Shown here: piece after piece, positions 25,153 to 33,447 of the stretch | Position numbering within the stretch: the stretch's first letter is position 1 | How the letters are laid out: every line of letters starts with the position of its first letter | Source: Thiomonas arsenitoxydans | GTDB lineage: Bacteria > Pseudomonadota > Gammaproteobacteria > Burkholderiales > Burkholderiaceae_C | Direction: 5' to 3' | Assembly: GCF_000253115.1 (NCBI RefSeq) | Contig: NC_014145.1 | Coordinates: forward strand, 2,542,001-2,606,000 | DNA: 64,000 bases | Position numbers and translations under genes: made by a program | Notes under the pieces: generated by a model | Seen by the model: the letters and a program-made list of their open reading frames with translations, nothing else | What the model was told of the DNA's origin: nothing | The model's database searches: none

Positions 25153-25953
25153 TCAGCCGACGCCCGGCGTTCCGCGCACGCGTTGCCATACCAGCAGGGG
25201 CAGCCGAAGTACGAAGCCGAGGAACAGCCGGGTGTGCATCCAGGTCAGCAGGACGTTGTCGCGCAGATAACTGAAGTGCGACACGCCGCCTTCCTCGGGG
25301 CGCAGGTAGCGCACCGGAGCTGGCAGGTTAACGGCAGGCACGCCGCGCCAGCTCAGACGCACCACGGCTTCGGGGTCGAAGTCGAAGCGACGCATCCAGT
25401 GCTGGCGCTGCATCACCGCGCGCAGTGGCGCCACCGGGTAGACACGAAAGCCGTAGAGTGAATCACCGATGCCGGCCCACAGGGTTTCGAGATGCGCCCA
25501 GGCGTTGGAGACCTTGCGGCCCTGCACGCGCAGATTGGGCGCGTTGGCGTCGAACACCGGCACGCCGAGCACCATGGCCTGCGGCTGCCGCTGTGAAGCG
25601 GCCATGAAGGCGGGGATGCGTTCGGCCGGATGTTGGCCGTCGGAATCCATGGTCAGCGCGTGGCTGTAGCCCGCAGCCGCAGCGGCGTCAAGACCGTGGA
25701 GCACAGCCGTACCCTTGCCACTGTTTTGCGGCAGCACGAAAACGCGCAGCTGCGGGTCTTCGTCGGCCATCTCGCGCAATCCTTGTGCCGTACCGTCGGT
25801 GCTGCCGTCGACCACCACCCACACTGGCGCCCACTGCGCGCGTGCCGCTCGCACCGTGTCATAGACCTGGGCGCCCGGGTCATAGCTGGGAATCAGGACG
25901 AGGTGCGTCGCGCTGGGAGACGGGCCGCCTGGGGCAACTTGGGGCTCAGTCAT
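25153..25953 (-). CDS. Family 2 glycosyltransferase
   Basis: A 266-residue GT-A glycosyltransferase. HLVLIPSYDPG opens the domain, followed by VVVDGSTDGT, LPQNSGKGTAVLHGL and the metal-binding DSDGQHP. A late hydrophobic stretch suggests membrane association (NVLLTWMHTRLFLGFVL). GT2 enzymes are recurrent members of xanthomonadin and aryl polyene loci. The start ATG at 25953 overlaps the acyltransferase by 8 bp. It would put a sugar on a lipid or on the pigment headgroup; donor and acceptor are unknown. Confidence 0.88.
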   Translation of the reverse strand: MTEPQVAPGGPSPSATHLVLIPSYDPGAQVYDTVRAARAQWAPVWVVVDGSTDGTAQGLREMADEDPQLRVFVLPQNSGKGTAVLHGLDAAAAAGYSHALTMDSDGQHPAERIPAFMAASQRQPQAMVLGVPVFDANAPNLRVQGRKVSNAWAHLETLWAGIGDSLYGFRVYPVAPLRAVMQRQHWMRRFDFDPEAVVRLSWRGVPAVNLPAPVRYLRPEEGGVSHFSYLRDNVLLTWMHTRLFLGFVLRLPLLVWQRVRGTPGVG

Positions 25954-26755
25954 CCGCGGAGGGCACCACGAGAGGATCCGGCAATGTGGCACCGGCCAGC
26001 GCATCGCGGTAATAGGCGTCGAGCTTGGCGATGAAGACCTGCGCATCCTGAGGCGGATCGAAGCGCTTGCCCAGGCGCACCCGGTAGGTGATGGGCAATT
26101 GCGGTCGGCGCGTCAGGGGCCAACCTTTGGCGAGGAAGGGCGAATCGGTCTCGATGAACACAGTCTGCACCGGTACCCGCGCCTGCTTGGCGATGAGCGC
26201 CACGCTGCCGCGCAGGGCTCCGATGGGTCGGCTCGTACTGCGCGTGCCTTCGGGAAAGAGCAGCAGATGATGCCCCGATCTCAGATCGGCCACAGCAAGG
26301 TGAATCATGCTGCGCAGCGCGTCGTTGCGGATATAGCGCGCAAGCCGTGCGCCCGCACCCAACGAGGGGTTGTCCACAATGCTGGCCTTCATGATGCAGG
26401 CCAGCCCAGGCAAGCGTGAGATCACCAGCACGGCGTCGATCAACGAAGGATGGTTGGGTGCGATGATCATGGGCGGCTGGCCGCGCAGGGAGTCGAGCGC
26501 CGAAAGGTCGAAGTTGCAGGCGCCGATCAGCGCCAAAATACGCAAATACACGCGGAACGCCGAATGAATCAGCCAGCGTCCGACCACGAGGCCCGCTCGG
26601 CGCGGCAGCAGGTAGTACAGCGGGATGGCCAGCAGAGACCAAAGCAGCCCCATCACGCCCAAGAGGCCGAGCCCGAAAAACACCCGCGCCATATCCCAGC
26701 CATTGCGCCATGTTGACGCTGAGACGGCCTCCGGCACGATCACGTCCTCATTCAT
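25946..26755 (-). CDS. PlsC-like 1-acyl-glycerol-3-phosphate acyltransferase family protein
   Basis: A 269-residue LPLAT protein. A membrane segment (about 25-50) precedes the catalytic NHPSLIDA (HX4D) and FPEGTRS, which binds the phosphate of the acceptor. Related acyltransferases are found in aryl polyene and xanthomonadin loci, where they are proposed to build the lipid carrying the pigment. It overlaps its neighbours by 8 bp on both sides. Confidence 0.9.
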   Translation of the reverse strand: MNEDVIVPEAVSASTWRNGWDMARVFFGLGLLGVMGLLWSLLAIPLYYLLPRRAGLVVGRWLIHSAFRVYLRILALIGACNFDLSALDSLRGQPPMIIAPNHPSLIDAVLVISRLPGLACIMKASIVDNPSLGAGARLARYIRNDALRSMIHLAVADLRSGHHLLLFPEGTRSTSRPIGALRGSVALIAKQARVPVQTVFIETDSPFLAKGWPLTRRPQLPITYRVRLGKRFDPPQDAQVFIAKLDAYYRDALAGATLPDPLVVPSADD

Positions 26756-27587
26756 GACTGTCCACCATTCTGGATGACTGGCCGAGTATCCACGCGATGC
26801 CGAAGCCGAGCGACAGGTTCTGGCTGCGACGCATCAGCGGACTGTCGGCAAAGACGGCCCCGGCCAGATTGTCGTAGCGGGCAAAGGCGCCCGCCCAGAA
26901 ACCGGAAAATCGTTTGCTCAAAGCAACTGTGAACTGGCTACCCGAGTAGCCGCCGCACGCCGCGTAGGCGGGGCGTGCGGCAGTGGCGTAAGCGCTGTCC
27001 ACGCCATAGAACGTCTGGTTGTACTGTCGGTCAGCGAACACCGGGCCGGTCTGCATGCCCAGGTTCCAGCCCGGCAGCCCCTCCACGCCGCCCATGTCGA
27101 GATTGAGCACCGGAGCCAGCACCCATCCCACCTGCTGCGGTCGCGTCTGCACGGTGTAGGCGGTGCGCAATGGCATGCGGAAATCGAGCCGCATGCGCTG
27201 CGCGGCGGACTGCCACAGATGCACTTCGAGCGCGGGACCAAACTCGACCATGGGCTTGAGATCGGGCATGCCGCTGCGCGCCCCATTGGAGGAACTGTTG
27301 ACTGGAGGCGAGGCACTGAAGCTGAAATAGGACTCGACCCGATCGGTATCGAACAGGCGCGCCTGCACCCCGTCGCGGTCAGCCTTGATGAACTCGCCGC
27401 AGTACACGATATACGGCACAGGCACCGCATAGTTGCGCTGTGCATCCGAGCCCGGATAAGCCGGGAAGCTCACCCCGCCCACCCCCAGACCGAATTCCCA
27501 CAGGGGCTTCTGCTCCGCCGAAGCCGCTCCAGGCAAGGTAGAAAACGCCAGCGCGACGGCGGCGGTGACAAGCAAACGATGCCTCAT
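26748..27587 (-). CDS. MipA/OmpV family outer-membrane protein
   Basis: A 279-residue exported beta-barrel protein. The signal peptide is MRHRLLVTAAVALAFS with cleavage after ASA. The mature N-terminus WEFGLGVGGVSFPAYPGSD is the family signature, and C-terminal strands include SLGFGIAWIL. MipA/OmpV proteins are outer-membrane proteins, some linked to murein synthesis or small-molecule passage. It is coupled on both sides (4 and 8 bp overlaps) within the pigment operon, so it may take part in placing the pigment in the outer membrane. Confidence 0.9.
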   Translation of the reverse strand: MRHRLLVTAAVALAFSTLPGAASAEQKPLWEFGLGVGGVSFPAYPGSDAQRNYAVPVPYIVYCGEFIKADRDGVQARLFDTDRVESYFSFSASPPVNSSSNGARSGMPDLKPMVEFGPALEVHLWQSAAQRMRLDFRMPLRTAYTVQTRPQQVGWVLAPVLNLDMGGVEGLPGWNLGMQTGPVFADRQYNQTFYGVDSAYATAARPAYAACGGYSGSQFTVALSKRFSGFWAGAFARYDNLAGAVFADSPLMRRSQNLSLGFGIAWILGQSSRMVDSHE

Positions 27588-28615
27588 GCGCGAAGATCCT
27601 GATTTGTGGTTTGCAAGCCGGTCGCCTCGATTTCCACCAGCAGATCGGAGCGGCAGACGTCAGCCTGCAAGGCGATGGCGTGCACCGCTGCGCCCGCGGC
27701 ACGCTGCAGTTCGGCGCGGATGACCGGCCAGTCTGCCGGGTGCCGCACATAGACCTTGTAGTACAGGTTCGCAAGCCCGATGCCCGCAACGCCCTTCGCA
27801 TGCGCCTGCTGCAACACAGCCTCGACATTGCGCAAGGTTTCACGCGTCTGCTCCGCCACGTCCTCGGCGTGCAGGGTGCGATGTCCCACGATGCTGGCGG
27901 TGCCCGAGATGAAGAGCAGGTGCTGCGGTCCGAAAGTCGCCAGACTTGCGCGCGAAAACGTGGGGCTGCGCGGGCCATAGTCTTGCGGATAGTGATAGGC
28001 GCTGAGCTGCCGCGGATTTTCAATCGCCACAGCGGGCTGGCGCGCGGCTATGCAATACACCAGCAGCGGCGCGTTAGCCGCTGCACCCAGGGCGCTGGCC
28101 GCGGGCACGTTGGCGCCGGACACAGTACGCCCGTGGGCCAGAAAGGCGTCTTGCCTGCCAATGTTGAACAGCCGATAGCGCTCGACTCCTGCGCTCTCAC
28201 CATTGATATCGGGCACATGATTCCAGACCCGCAACAAATGCGGGTAGCCCAACGCATCAAGCGCGGTGAACAGATCGGCATAAGCCGCGCGCGACGCCGC
28301 CTGCAACGGCGGCACTCCCGCCGCGTTTGCGGTCACGGCCTCTGCTACCTGCAGCACGGCGAATAACACGTCACCGTTACTGCACCAATGTACGCACCCC
28401 GTCTTGCCCGGCTGCAGCGGCCCTTGTGTCGACCAGGCTTCGCACAAGGCGGGCTCGCTCGCCAGCGGTTCGACCTGAACGCTGGCCAGCGGAAAAAGAG
28501 GGTGCGGAATCGGGCCTGCGCCTGCGCCAAAACAGGCGGCGCCGAGCAGGGGAGAAGACGCGTCGCGCGCGGCTTGGGCCAGCGCGCTTGCAGGCAGGTG
28601 CAGCAGTTGCAGCAT
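27584..28615 (-). CDS. Chorismatase, 3-/4-hydroxybenzoate-forming (XanB2 type)
   Basis: A 343-residue member of the FkbO/Hyg5/XanB2 chorismatase family. Family-like stretches include YPHLLRVWNHVPDINGE, ERYRLFNIGRQDAFL, QLSAYHYPQDYGPRSPTFSR and LLFISGTASIVGH. XanB2 of Xanthomonas converts chorismate to 3-hydroxybenzoate and 4-hydroxybenzoate, supplying the xanthomonadin aryl head and ubiquinone. The position, coupled between the halogenase (14 bp) and the MipA gene (4 bp overlap), supports supply of the polyene starter here. The product ratio cannot be read from sequence. Confidence 0.9.
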   Translation of the reverse strand: MLQLLHLPASALAQAARDASSPLLGAACFGAGAGPIPHPLFPLASVQVEPLASEPALCEAWSTQGPLQPGKTGCVHWCSNGDVLFAVLQVAEAVTANAAGVPPLQAASRAAYADLFTALDALGYPHLLRVWNHVPDINGESAGVERYRLFNIGRQDAFLAHGRTVSGANVPAASALGAAANAPLLVYCIAARQPAVAIENPRQLSAYHYPQDYGPRSPTFSRASLATFGPQHLLFISGTASIVGHRTLHAEDVAEQTRETLRNVEAVLQQAHAKGVAGIGLANLYYKVYVRHPADWPVIRAELQRAAGAAVHAIALQADVCRSDLLVEIEATGLQTTNQDLRA

Positions 28616-28629
28616 GAACGAGGGCGGCG

Positions 28630-29985
28630 TCAGCCGTGGTGAGTCTCAGGCTGGGGGTCGTCGTGAATCTGGATCTGGCGCTTGCGCTGCACCCGCGCCG
28701 CCCAACTGCGGCCAAACTGCCTGAGCGAAGCGGCGTAGAAAATGCCCTTCAGGATGCGCACCGAAGTCCAGATCGGGGTTTTGCCGAATATGTCGCCCGC
28801 CAGCACCGATAGCAGAGCCTCCTTCACCCGCAAGACGTTGCGCGGCCCCATGAACATGTCTCGCATGGTCGGATGGTTGACGCGGTAGATGAACCAGGAG
28901 AACTCACGCGGGCCACGCTGCATTTCACGGTCGAAACGGGCCAGCGCCTTGGCGACGCGCGCAGGTTGACGCAGGCAGGTTTCAAGAGCGTCTGCGGCGA
29001 AAAATCCGCCCTGCATCGCCAGCATCACCCCGGATGAAAAAACCGGATCGATGAACGCGTAGGCATCCCCGATCAACAGGTAATTCGGGCCGTAGGTATG
29101 GCCGCAGCTATAAGAAAAATTCCCCGCGGCCTCTACCTCGGACACCCGTGTGGCACCTGACAGCCTCTCGCTCAACTGGGGCGACATAGCGATGGTGTCG
29201 GCGAAAAATTCGTCCAGCGGCTTGTTGCGGGTCTTGAGGTAGTAGGGCCACACCACCGCCCCCACGCTGGTCGCACCGTCCGCCAAGGGGATGAACCAAA
29301 ACCAGCCATGATCAAACCAGAAAATGGTGATGTTGCCTTGCGCCTGACCTTCCAGGCGTTTCGCCCCGGTGAAGTGGGCGTAGATCGCCGCGCTGTTGTG
29401 TTTGGGATTGCGCTTCTTGGTTTTGAAGCGGCTGCCAAAAAACGTGTCGCGCCCAGAGGCGTCGACCACATAGCGCGCGGCCCAACTGGCGCGACGACCA
29501 TCCTCATGCTGCGCTGAGATGATCGCGCCTTGTCCGTCCGGCAGGAACTGCACGTCATCGACCTTGCAGCCCTCCTGCACTTCTACTCCCTTGCTTGCGG
29601 CATTTCGCATCAAGAGCGCATCAAATTCCGAGCGCCGGACCTGGTAGGCCATGGGCATCGACTTGTCCCAGGCGTCTGCGAACGCAAACATCTGCGTCTT
29701 TTGTTCATGCCAGGGCGAGACGAATTCCGCCCCCCATTTTTCCATCGCCATCGCTTTCACCGCTTCGGCCACCCCCAACTTCTCAAGCAAGGGCAGATTG
29801 GCCGGCAGCAAGGATTCGCCGATGTGAAAGCGGGGATGATGATCCTTTTCGAGCAGAGTGACGCGGAAGCCGCGCTCCTGCAGCAAGGTAGCTGCCGTGG
29901 TGCCTGCCGGACCACCGCCGATCACCAGCACATCCACTGCATGCGGTGCGGTTGTGTCGCCAGACACAATCTGTCGTTCTGTCAT
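28630..29985 (-). CDS. Flavin-dependent halogenase of the pigment locus
   Basis: A 451-residue FAD-dependent enzyme. It has the dinucleotide motif VIGGGPAGTTAA (23-28 core) and the halogenase motif FxxKxGAxF seen as MEKWGAEF with candidate catalytic Lys83. It also has an intact WxWxIP motif, WFWFIP at 228-233, which separates halogenases from monooxygenases. LIGDAYAFIDPVFSSGV matches the FAD-binding region. It probably chlorinates or brominates the aryl head, as in brominated xanthomonadins. I use ATG 29985 (GAGGAA upstream); an in-frame TTG precedes it. It is first in the leftward operon. A geranylgeranyl-reductase-like oxidoreductase is the main alternative. Confidence 0.85.
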   Translation of the reverse strand: MTERQIVSGDTTAPHAVDVLVIGGGPAGTTAATLLQERGFRVTLLEKDHHPRFHIGESLLPANLPLLEKLGVAEAVKAMAMEKWGAEFVSPWHEQKTQMFAFADAWDKSMPMAYQVRRSEFDALLMRNAASKGVEVQEGCKVDDVQFLPDGQGAIISAQHEDGRRASWAARYVVDASGRDTFFGSRFKTKKRNPKHNSAAIYAHFTGAKRLEGQAQGNITIFWFDHGWFWFIPLADGATSVGAVVWPYYLKTRNKPLDEFFADTIAMSPQLSERLSGATRVSEVEAAGNFSYSCGHTYGPNYLLIGDAYAFIDPVFSSGVMLAMQGGFFAADALETCLRQPARVAKALARFDREMQRGPREFSWFIYRVNHPTMRDMFMGPRNVLRVKEALLSVLAGDIFGKTPIWTSVRILKGIFYAASLRQFGRSWAARVQRKRQIQIHDDPQPETHHG

Positions 29986-30334
29986 CAAATTCCTCGCATC
30001 TTCATTTCAGACCAGCCAAATTTCCCACCCGCTAACGCATGAATAGTTCATTCAAGTGGATTTTTTGCCACATTGTAGAGAGCCGAGTGGCTAGGTCCGG
30101 TCGAGAGCGCTGATCAGTATGTCGGCACCCGCCGAGGATACTGCACGGAGTTTAATTTTCGACGCGCACCACGCCTGAACAGCGCTTAGTAGCAGCTTGA
30201 CGCCTGTGTGCAGATGCAACGATTGCCTTCAAAGGCTGTCACGCAATTCAAAAAATTTCACTATAAAGCCGCCTGCAGCGGCAAAAGTTCCTGCCGCCGC
30301 ATCCCGGGGAACAACGACAAACATGGAGTCATGA
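29986..30334. other. Divergent intergenic region, halogenase / MFS transporter
   Basis: About 350 bp without a gene. It must hold the leftward pigment promoter and the rightward transporter promoter. A TATAAA -10-like hexamer at 30262-30267 lies some 70 bp before the transporter. A short TGAAT-N5-ATTCA inverted repeat lies near 30040, about 55 bp upstream of the halogenase. No convincing -35 boxes or RNA elements were seen. Confidence 0.5.
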
Positions 30335-31972
30335 ATGGCATCTTCTCTTAGCACACCCCTCTCAAAACCGGGCCTGCTCGACCGCGAAAGCACGGTTGCA
30401 GGTCCCAATTTCAACCGCTGGCTGGTGCCTACCGCCGCGCTTGCGATTCATCTGTGTATCGGCATGGCCTATGGCTTCTCCGTGTTCTGGCTGCCGATGA
30501 GCAAGCTGCTTGAAGGCACCGATCCTGCCGTATGCGGCTCGATGGGTTTCTGGGGCCATCTCACCACCACGACTTGCAACTGGACCGTGCCGTCGGTGAC
30601 GCACATCTTCGAAGTATTCATCGCCTTTCTGGGTATTTCGGCCGCCATCTGGGGCGCCTGGCTGGAACATGCGGGCCCGCGCAAGGCCGGTTTCATCGCC
30701 GCGCTGTGCTGGGGCGGCGGCCTGGTGCTCGGCGGCATCGGCGTTTACATCCATCAGCTCTGGCTGGTGATCCTCGGGGCCGGCGTGCTGGGAGGCATTG
30801 GTCTGGGGTTGGGTTACATATCGCCCGTCTCGACCCTCATCAAATGGTTCCCGGATCGTCGCGGTCTGGCCACCGGCTTTGCCATCATGGGATTTGGCGG
30901 TGGCGCGATGATCGGCGCACCGCTAGCTGTGGCGCTGATGAAGTATTTCAGCGCCTCGGGCACCCTGGGCGTCGCTCAAACGCTGATCATCATGGGCGTG
31001 CTCTATTTCGTGGTGATGTCGGCGGGGGCGTTCGGCTTCCGGGTGCCGCCCACTGGCTGGAAGCCGCGGGGATGGACGCCCAAGGCCAAGGGCGGCAATG
31101 CCATGATCACCGACCATGAAGTGCATCTGAACAAGGCGATGAAAACGCCGCAGTTCTGGCTGGTCTGGTGGATTCTGTGCCTGAACGTGACGGCCGGCAT
31201 CGGCGTGATCGCCATGGCCAGCCCGATGCTGCAGGACGTGTTCGGCGGCCGTCTCATCGGCCTCGACAGCGGCGCAGCACTCGATGCGGCGCAGAAGGCC
31301 GCGCTGGTCGCGGCAGCCGGTGGCCTGGTCGGTTTGATCAGCCTGTTCAACAGCGGTGGACGTCTGTTCTGGGCCGCGCTGTCTGATTACATCGGCCGCA
31401 AGGCGACTTATGCGGTGTTCTTTGCGCTGGGCGTGGCGCTTTACGCCAGCCTGCCCGCGCTGGGCCATAGCGGCGCGGCAGGTCTGTTCATTCTGGTGGT
31501 CTGCGTCATCATGACCATGTACGGCGGCGGCTTTGCCACTGTGCCAGCCTATCTGGCCGACTTGTTCGGCACGCAGATGGTGGGCGCGATTCACGGCCGT
31601 CTGCTCACTGCGTGGTCGGTTGCCGGTGTGGCCGGGCCCTTCCTCATCGCCGCCATCCGCCAGACCCAGATCGACGCTGGTGTGGCGAAGAACCTGGTCT
31701 ATGATCGCACGCTCTATATCCTGGCCGGACTGCTGCTGGTGGGCTTCATCCTCAACCTGCTGGTGCGCCCGGTGGCGGCCAAGTACCGCATGACGCCAGA
31801 AGAACTCGCCCGCGAACGCGCCCTCAAGCACGAGGACCGCATTGCCGGTGACGCCGAACACGCGGCACGCGGCAGCTTCGGCATTGTTGGCGTGCTGGCC
31901 TGGGCTGCGGTCGGTATTCCCTTCTTTATCGGCGTCTATATCGCCCTACAGAAGGCAGCCGTACTGTTCTGA
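30335..31972 (+). CDS. MFS transporter, oxalate/formate antiporter (OFA) family
   Basis: A 545-residue major facilitator with 12 predicted segments. Family-typical stretches are HLCIGMAYGFSVFWLPM at the first helix, GLGLGYISPVSTLIKWFPDR, RGLATGFAIMGFGGGAM, and LFNSGGRLFWAALSDYIGRK in the second half. The OFA family exchanges small carboxylates such as oxalate, formate or lactate; the substrate here is unknown. A GGAG precedes the ATG by 7 nt. The C-terminal soluble stretch (about 480-515, charged) and a last hydrophobic helix make it longer than most MFS proteins, as is common in this family. No partner enzyme is adjacent. Confidence 0.9.
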   Translation: MASSLSTPLSKPGLLDRESTVAGPNFNRWLVPTAALAIHLCIGMAYGFSVFWLPMSKLLEGTDPAVCGSMGFWGHLTTTTCNWTVPSVTHIFEVFIAFLGISAAIWGAWLEHAGPRKAGFIAALCWGGGLVLGGIGVYIHQLWLVILGAGVLGGIGLGLGYISPVSTLIKWFPDRRGLATGFAIMGFGGGAMIGAPLAVALMKYFSASGTLGVAQTLIIMGVLYFVVMSAGAFGFRVPPTGWKPRGWTPKAKGGNAMITDHEVHLNKAMKTPQFWLVWWILCLNVTAGIGVIAMASPMLQDVFGGRLIGLDSGAALDAAQKAALVAAAGGLVGLISLFNSGGRLFWAALSDYIGRKATYAVFFALGVALYASLPALGHSGAAGLFILVVCVIMTMYGGGFATVPAYLADLFGTQMVGAIHGRLLTAWSVAGVAGPFLIAAIRQTQIDAGVAKNLVYDRTLYILAGLLLVGFILNLLVRPVAAKYRMTPEELARERALKHEDRIAGDAEHAARGSFGIVGVLAWAAVGIPFFIGVYIALQKAAVLF

Positions 31973-31982
31973 GCTTGCGGCA

Positions 31983-32032
31983 GGGGGCTGATTGCTCAGC
32001 CCCCGTTCAGCGCCGGGTGCGAAGCCCGGCGC
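31983..32032 (+). terminator. Tandem hairpins after the MFS transporter
   Basis: Two strong inverted repeats follow the transporter stop. The first is GGGGGCTGA (31983-31991) with TCAGCCCCC (31996-32004). The second is GCGCCGGG (32010-32017) with CCCGGCGC (32025-32032). Neither is followed by a T-run, so this is a weak or factor-assisted terminator at best; part of the second overlaps the pbpC remnant. Confidence 0.45.
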
Positions 32033-32265
32033 CGCACGCATCGACCAGGGCGATCTGGTGCTGACCGGGCAGCGGAAACCAGGGCAAGCGCGGGCCACGG
32101 CCCAGAGGGCGACCATCGCCCTGCCAGCGCGCATCGGCCGTGGAAGCGGCGGTCAGCCCAACGCGCGGCAGACCGCTCGGCGGCGCCTGTTGGCGGCTTG
32201 GCGGCTTGGCGTTTTGGCGTGCAGAGCCCGCATCACCGCAGCCCAGACGAGCGCAGCGCCGACGT
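32007..32265 (-). pseudogene. pbpC: Remnant of pbpC (penicillin-binding protein 1C), C-terminal end, frameshifted
   Basis: Two minus-strand fragments in different frames resemble consecutive parts of PBP1C. The upstream piece, roughly 32260-32200, reads GAALVWAAVMRALHAKTPSR, like the end of the transpeptidase domain (GAAPVWxxVMxxLH). Shifting frame, the piece from about 32190 to the TGA at 32007 reads ARWQGDGRPLGRG and then WFPLPGQHQIALVDACG, like the BiPBP_C domain (WxxDGRPL ... PLPGxHxLxLVDAxG). The rest of the gene is absent. A 61-codon frame (32338-32153) covers only the first piece. The likeness is from memory of the family, not from an alignment. Confidence 0.65.
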
Positions 32266-32409
32266 CATCGCGCTTGGGAGCGCCTGGCATCAATCCCAGA
32301 AACAGGCTAAATGCGGCCCACCAGCGTTCGTAACCCATCTCTCACCCTCATCGCCTGCAAAGTTGTGACTGTATGCGATGAAGATGGCAAAAAATGACAA
32401 CTTGTTTGG

Positions 32410-33447
32410 CTACAAACCGTGAAACTGCGCGAGGAAGTCGGCCCGCTGCCAGAATTTCCAGCCTTGCGGACGGCGGATCTGCAGGGTGCGCCAGCGCAGC
32501 TCGCCCGCGAGGGTGAGACGCACGCCGCCCGTCTGCTGCACCGCCTGCGCAATGGCGGCGGAAAGGCTGGCATCGAGCTGACGCAGACCGGCTGCGGGGT
32601 CATCGGCCAGCAGCGCGCGGGCGTCGAAAATACGCAGGATGTCAAGCGGCCCGTTGCGCGGGCGCAGCGCCAGGCCGCGCAGCGCGGCGGCGAGGGCCGG
32701 ATCGCTCACCGCATCGCCGTCGTGGGCCTGTTCGGCAAGGCGCATCGGGCTGCGCCAATCGGCCGCCAGGGGGCCGCAACCGTGTATCCAGAGGGTATTG
32801 ATGTCGGGCAGGCCGCGCTGATCGCGCGCTTCGTTGACGGCATGGTGCTGCCAGGTCATCTGCACTTCGGTGAGCAGTTGCCGCCAGGGTCGGGCCGCCG
32901 GGCCGCCGGGCATCCACGCCGCCACGCCGCGGCCAAGAGCGCGCGCCACGCCCGCCGTCACCACTGCGCTCAGGCTGGGGTGGGCGGCATACCAGCGCAG
33001 CGGCGTGACTCGGCGCAGCGTCCATCCCGCGCTGGCAAACAAGGGCTCGACGGCGGCGAAGAGCGGCTGAGCTTCATCCGCCCTGAGATCGAGCGTGGCA
33101 GGATCGGTGAGCGACAGGCTGTCGCGTCCCAGCCGCAGATGCGCCGGGGTGAGCAGGCACAGCGCCTGATCTGCTGGAAAAGCGTCCGACACGCCATCGG
33201 CCAGCGCGGCCAGACGCGCCCAGGGCGCCTGCTCGGCCCCTGTGCCATCCAGACGCAGGGCGTGCAGCAGCCAGCGCTCGGCGGGCGTCAGCCAGGCGGC
33301 TTGGGCATCTTCTCGAGGGGCTTCCTGCTCCAGCACTACGGCCTGGCGGCAAAGAGCGGCGGTTGCAGGCAAGCCGGGCTGCGCCAGCAGTTGCGCAAGC
33401 GCCGGTGAGGTCGGGGGCAGATCGGACAGCAGCAGATGTTCACTCAT
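32410..33447 (-). CDS. RpfE-type / phosphoglycerate mutase-like protein
   Basis: A 345-residue soluble protein of the kind annotated in Burkholderiales as RpfE-type regulatory or cofactor-independent phosphoglycerate mutase-like protein. Features include LTPAHLRLGRDSLSL, the aromatic TPLRWYAAHP, and GLPDINTLWIHGCGPL, the most conserved part. True enzymatic activity is unproven for the family. It overlaps lolC by 8 bp (ATG 33447), so it is translationally coupled to lipoprotein export. In related genomes it usually lies near lolCD and recJ. Confidence 0.7.
   Translation of the reverse strand: MSEHLLLSDLPPTSPALAQLLAQPGLPATAALCRQAVVLEQEAPREDAQAAWLTPAERWLLHALRLDGTGAEQAPWARLAALADGVSDAFPADQALCLLTPAHLRLGRDSLSLTDPATLDLRADEAQPLFAAVEPLFASAGWTLRRVTPLRWYAAHPSLSAVVTAGVARALGRGVAAWMPGGPAARPWRQLLTEVQMTWQHHAVNEARDQRGLPDINTLWIHGCGPLAADWRSPMRLAEQAHDGDAVSDPALAAALRGLALRPRNGPLDILRIFDARALLADDPAAGLRQLDASLSAAIAQAVQQTGGVRLTLAGELRWRTLQIRRPQGWKFWQRADFLAQFHGL

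Noticed and set aside
31992..32333. 113-codon plus-strand frame after the MFS gene
   Set aside because: Low-complexity Arg/Ala-rich sequence antisense to the pbpC remnant, with no recognisable domain.
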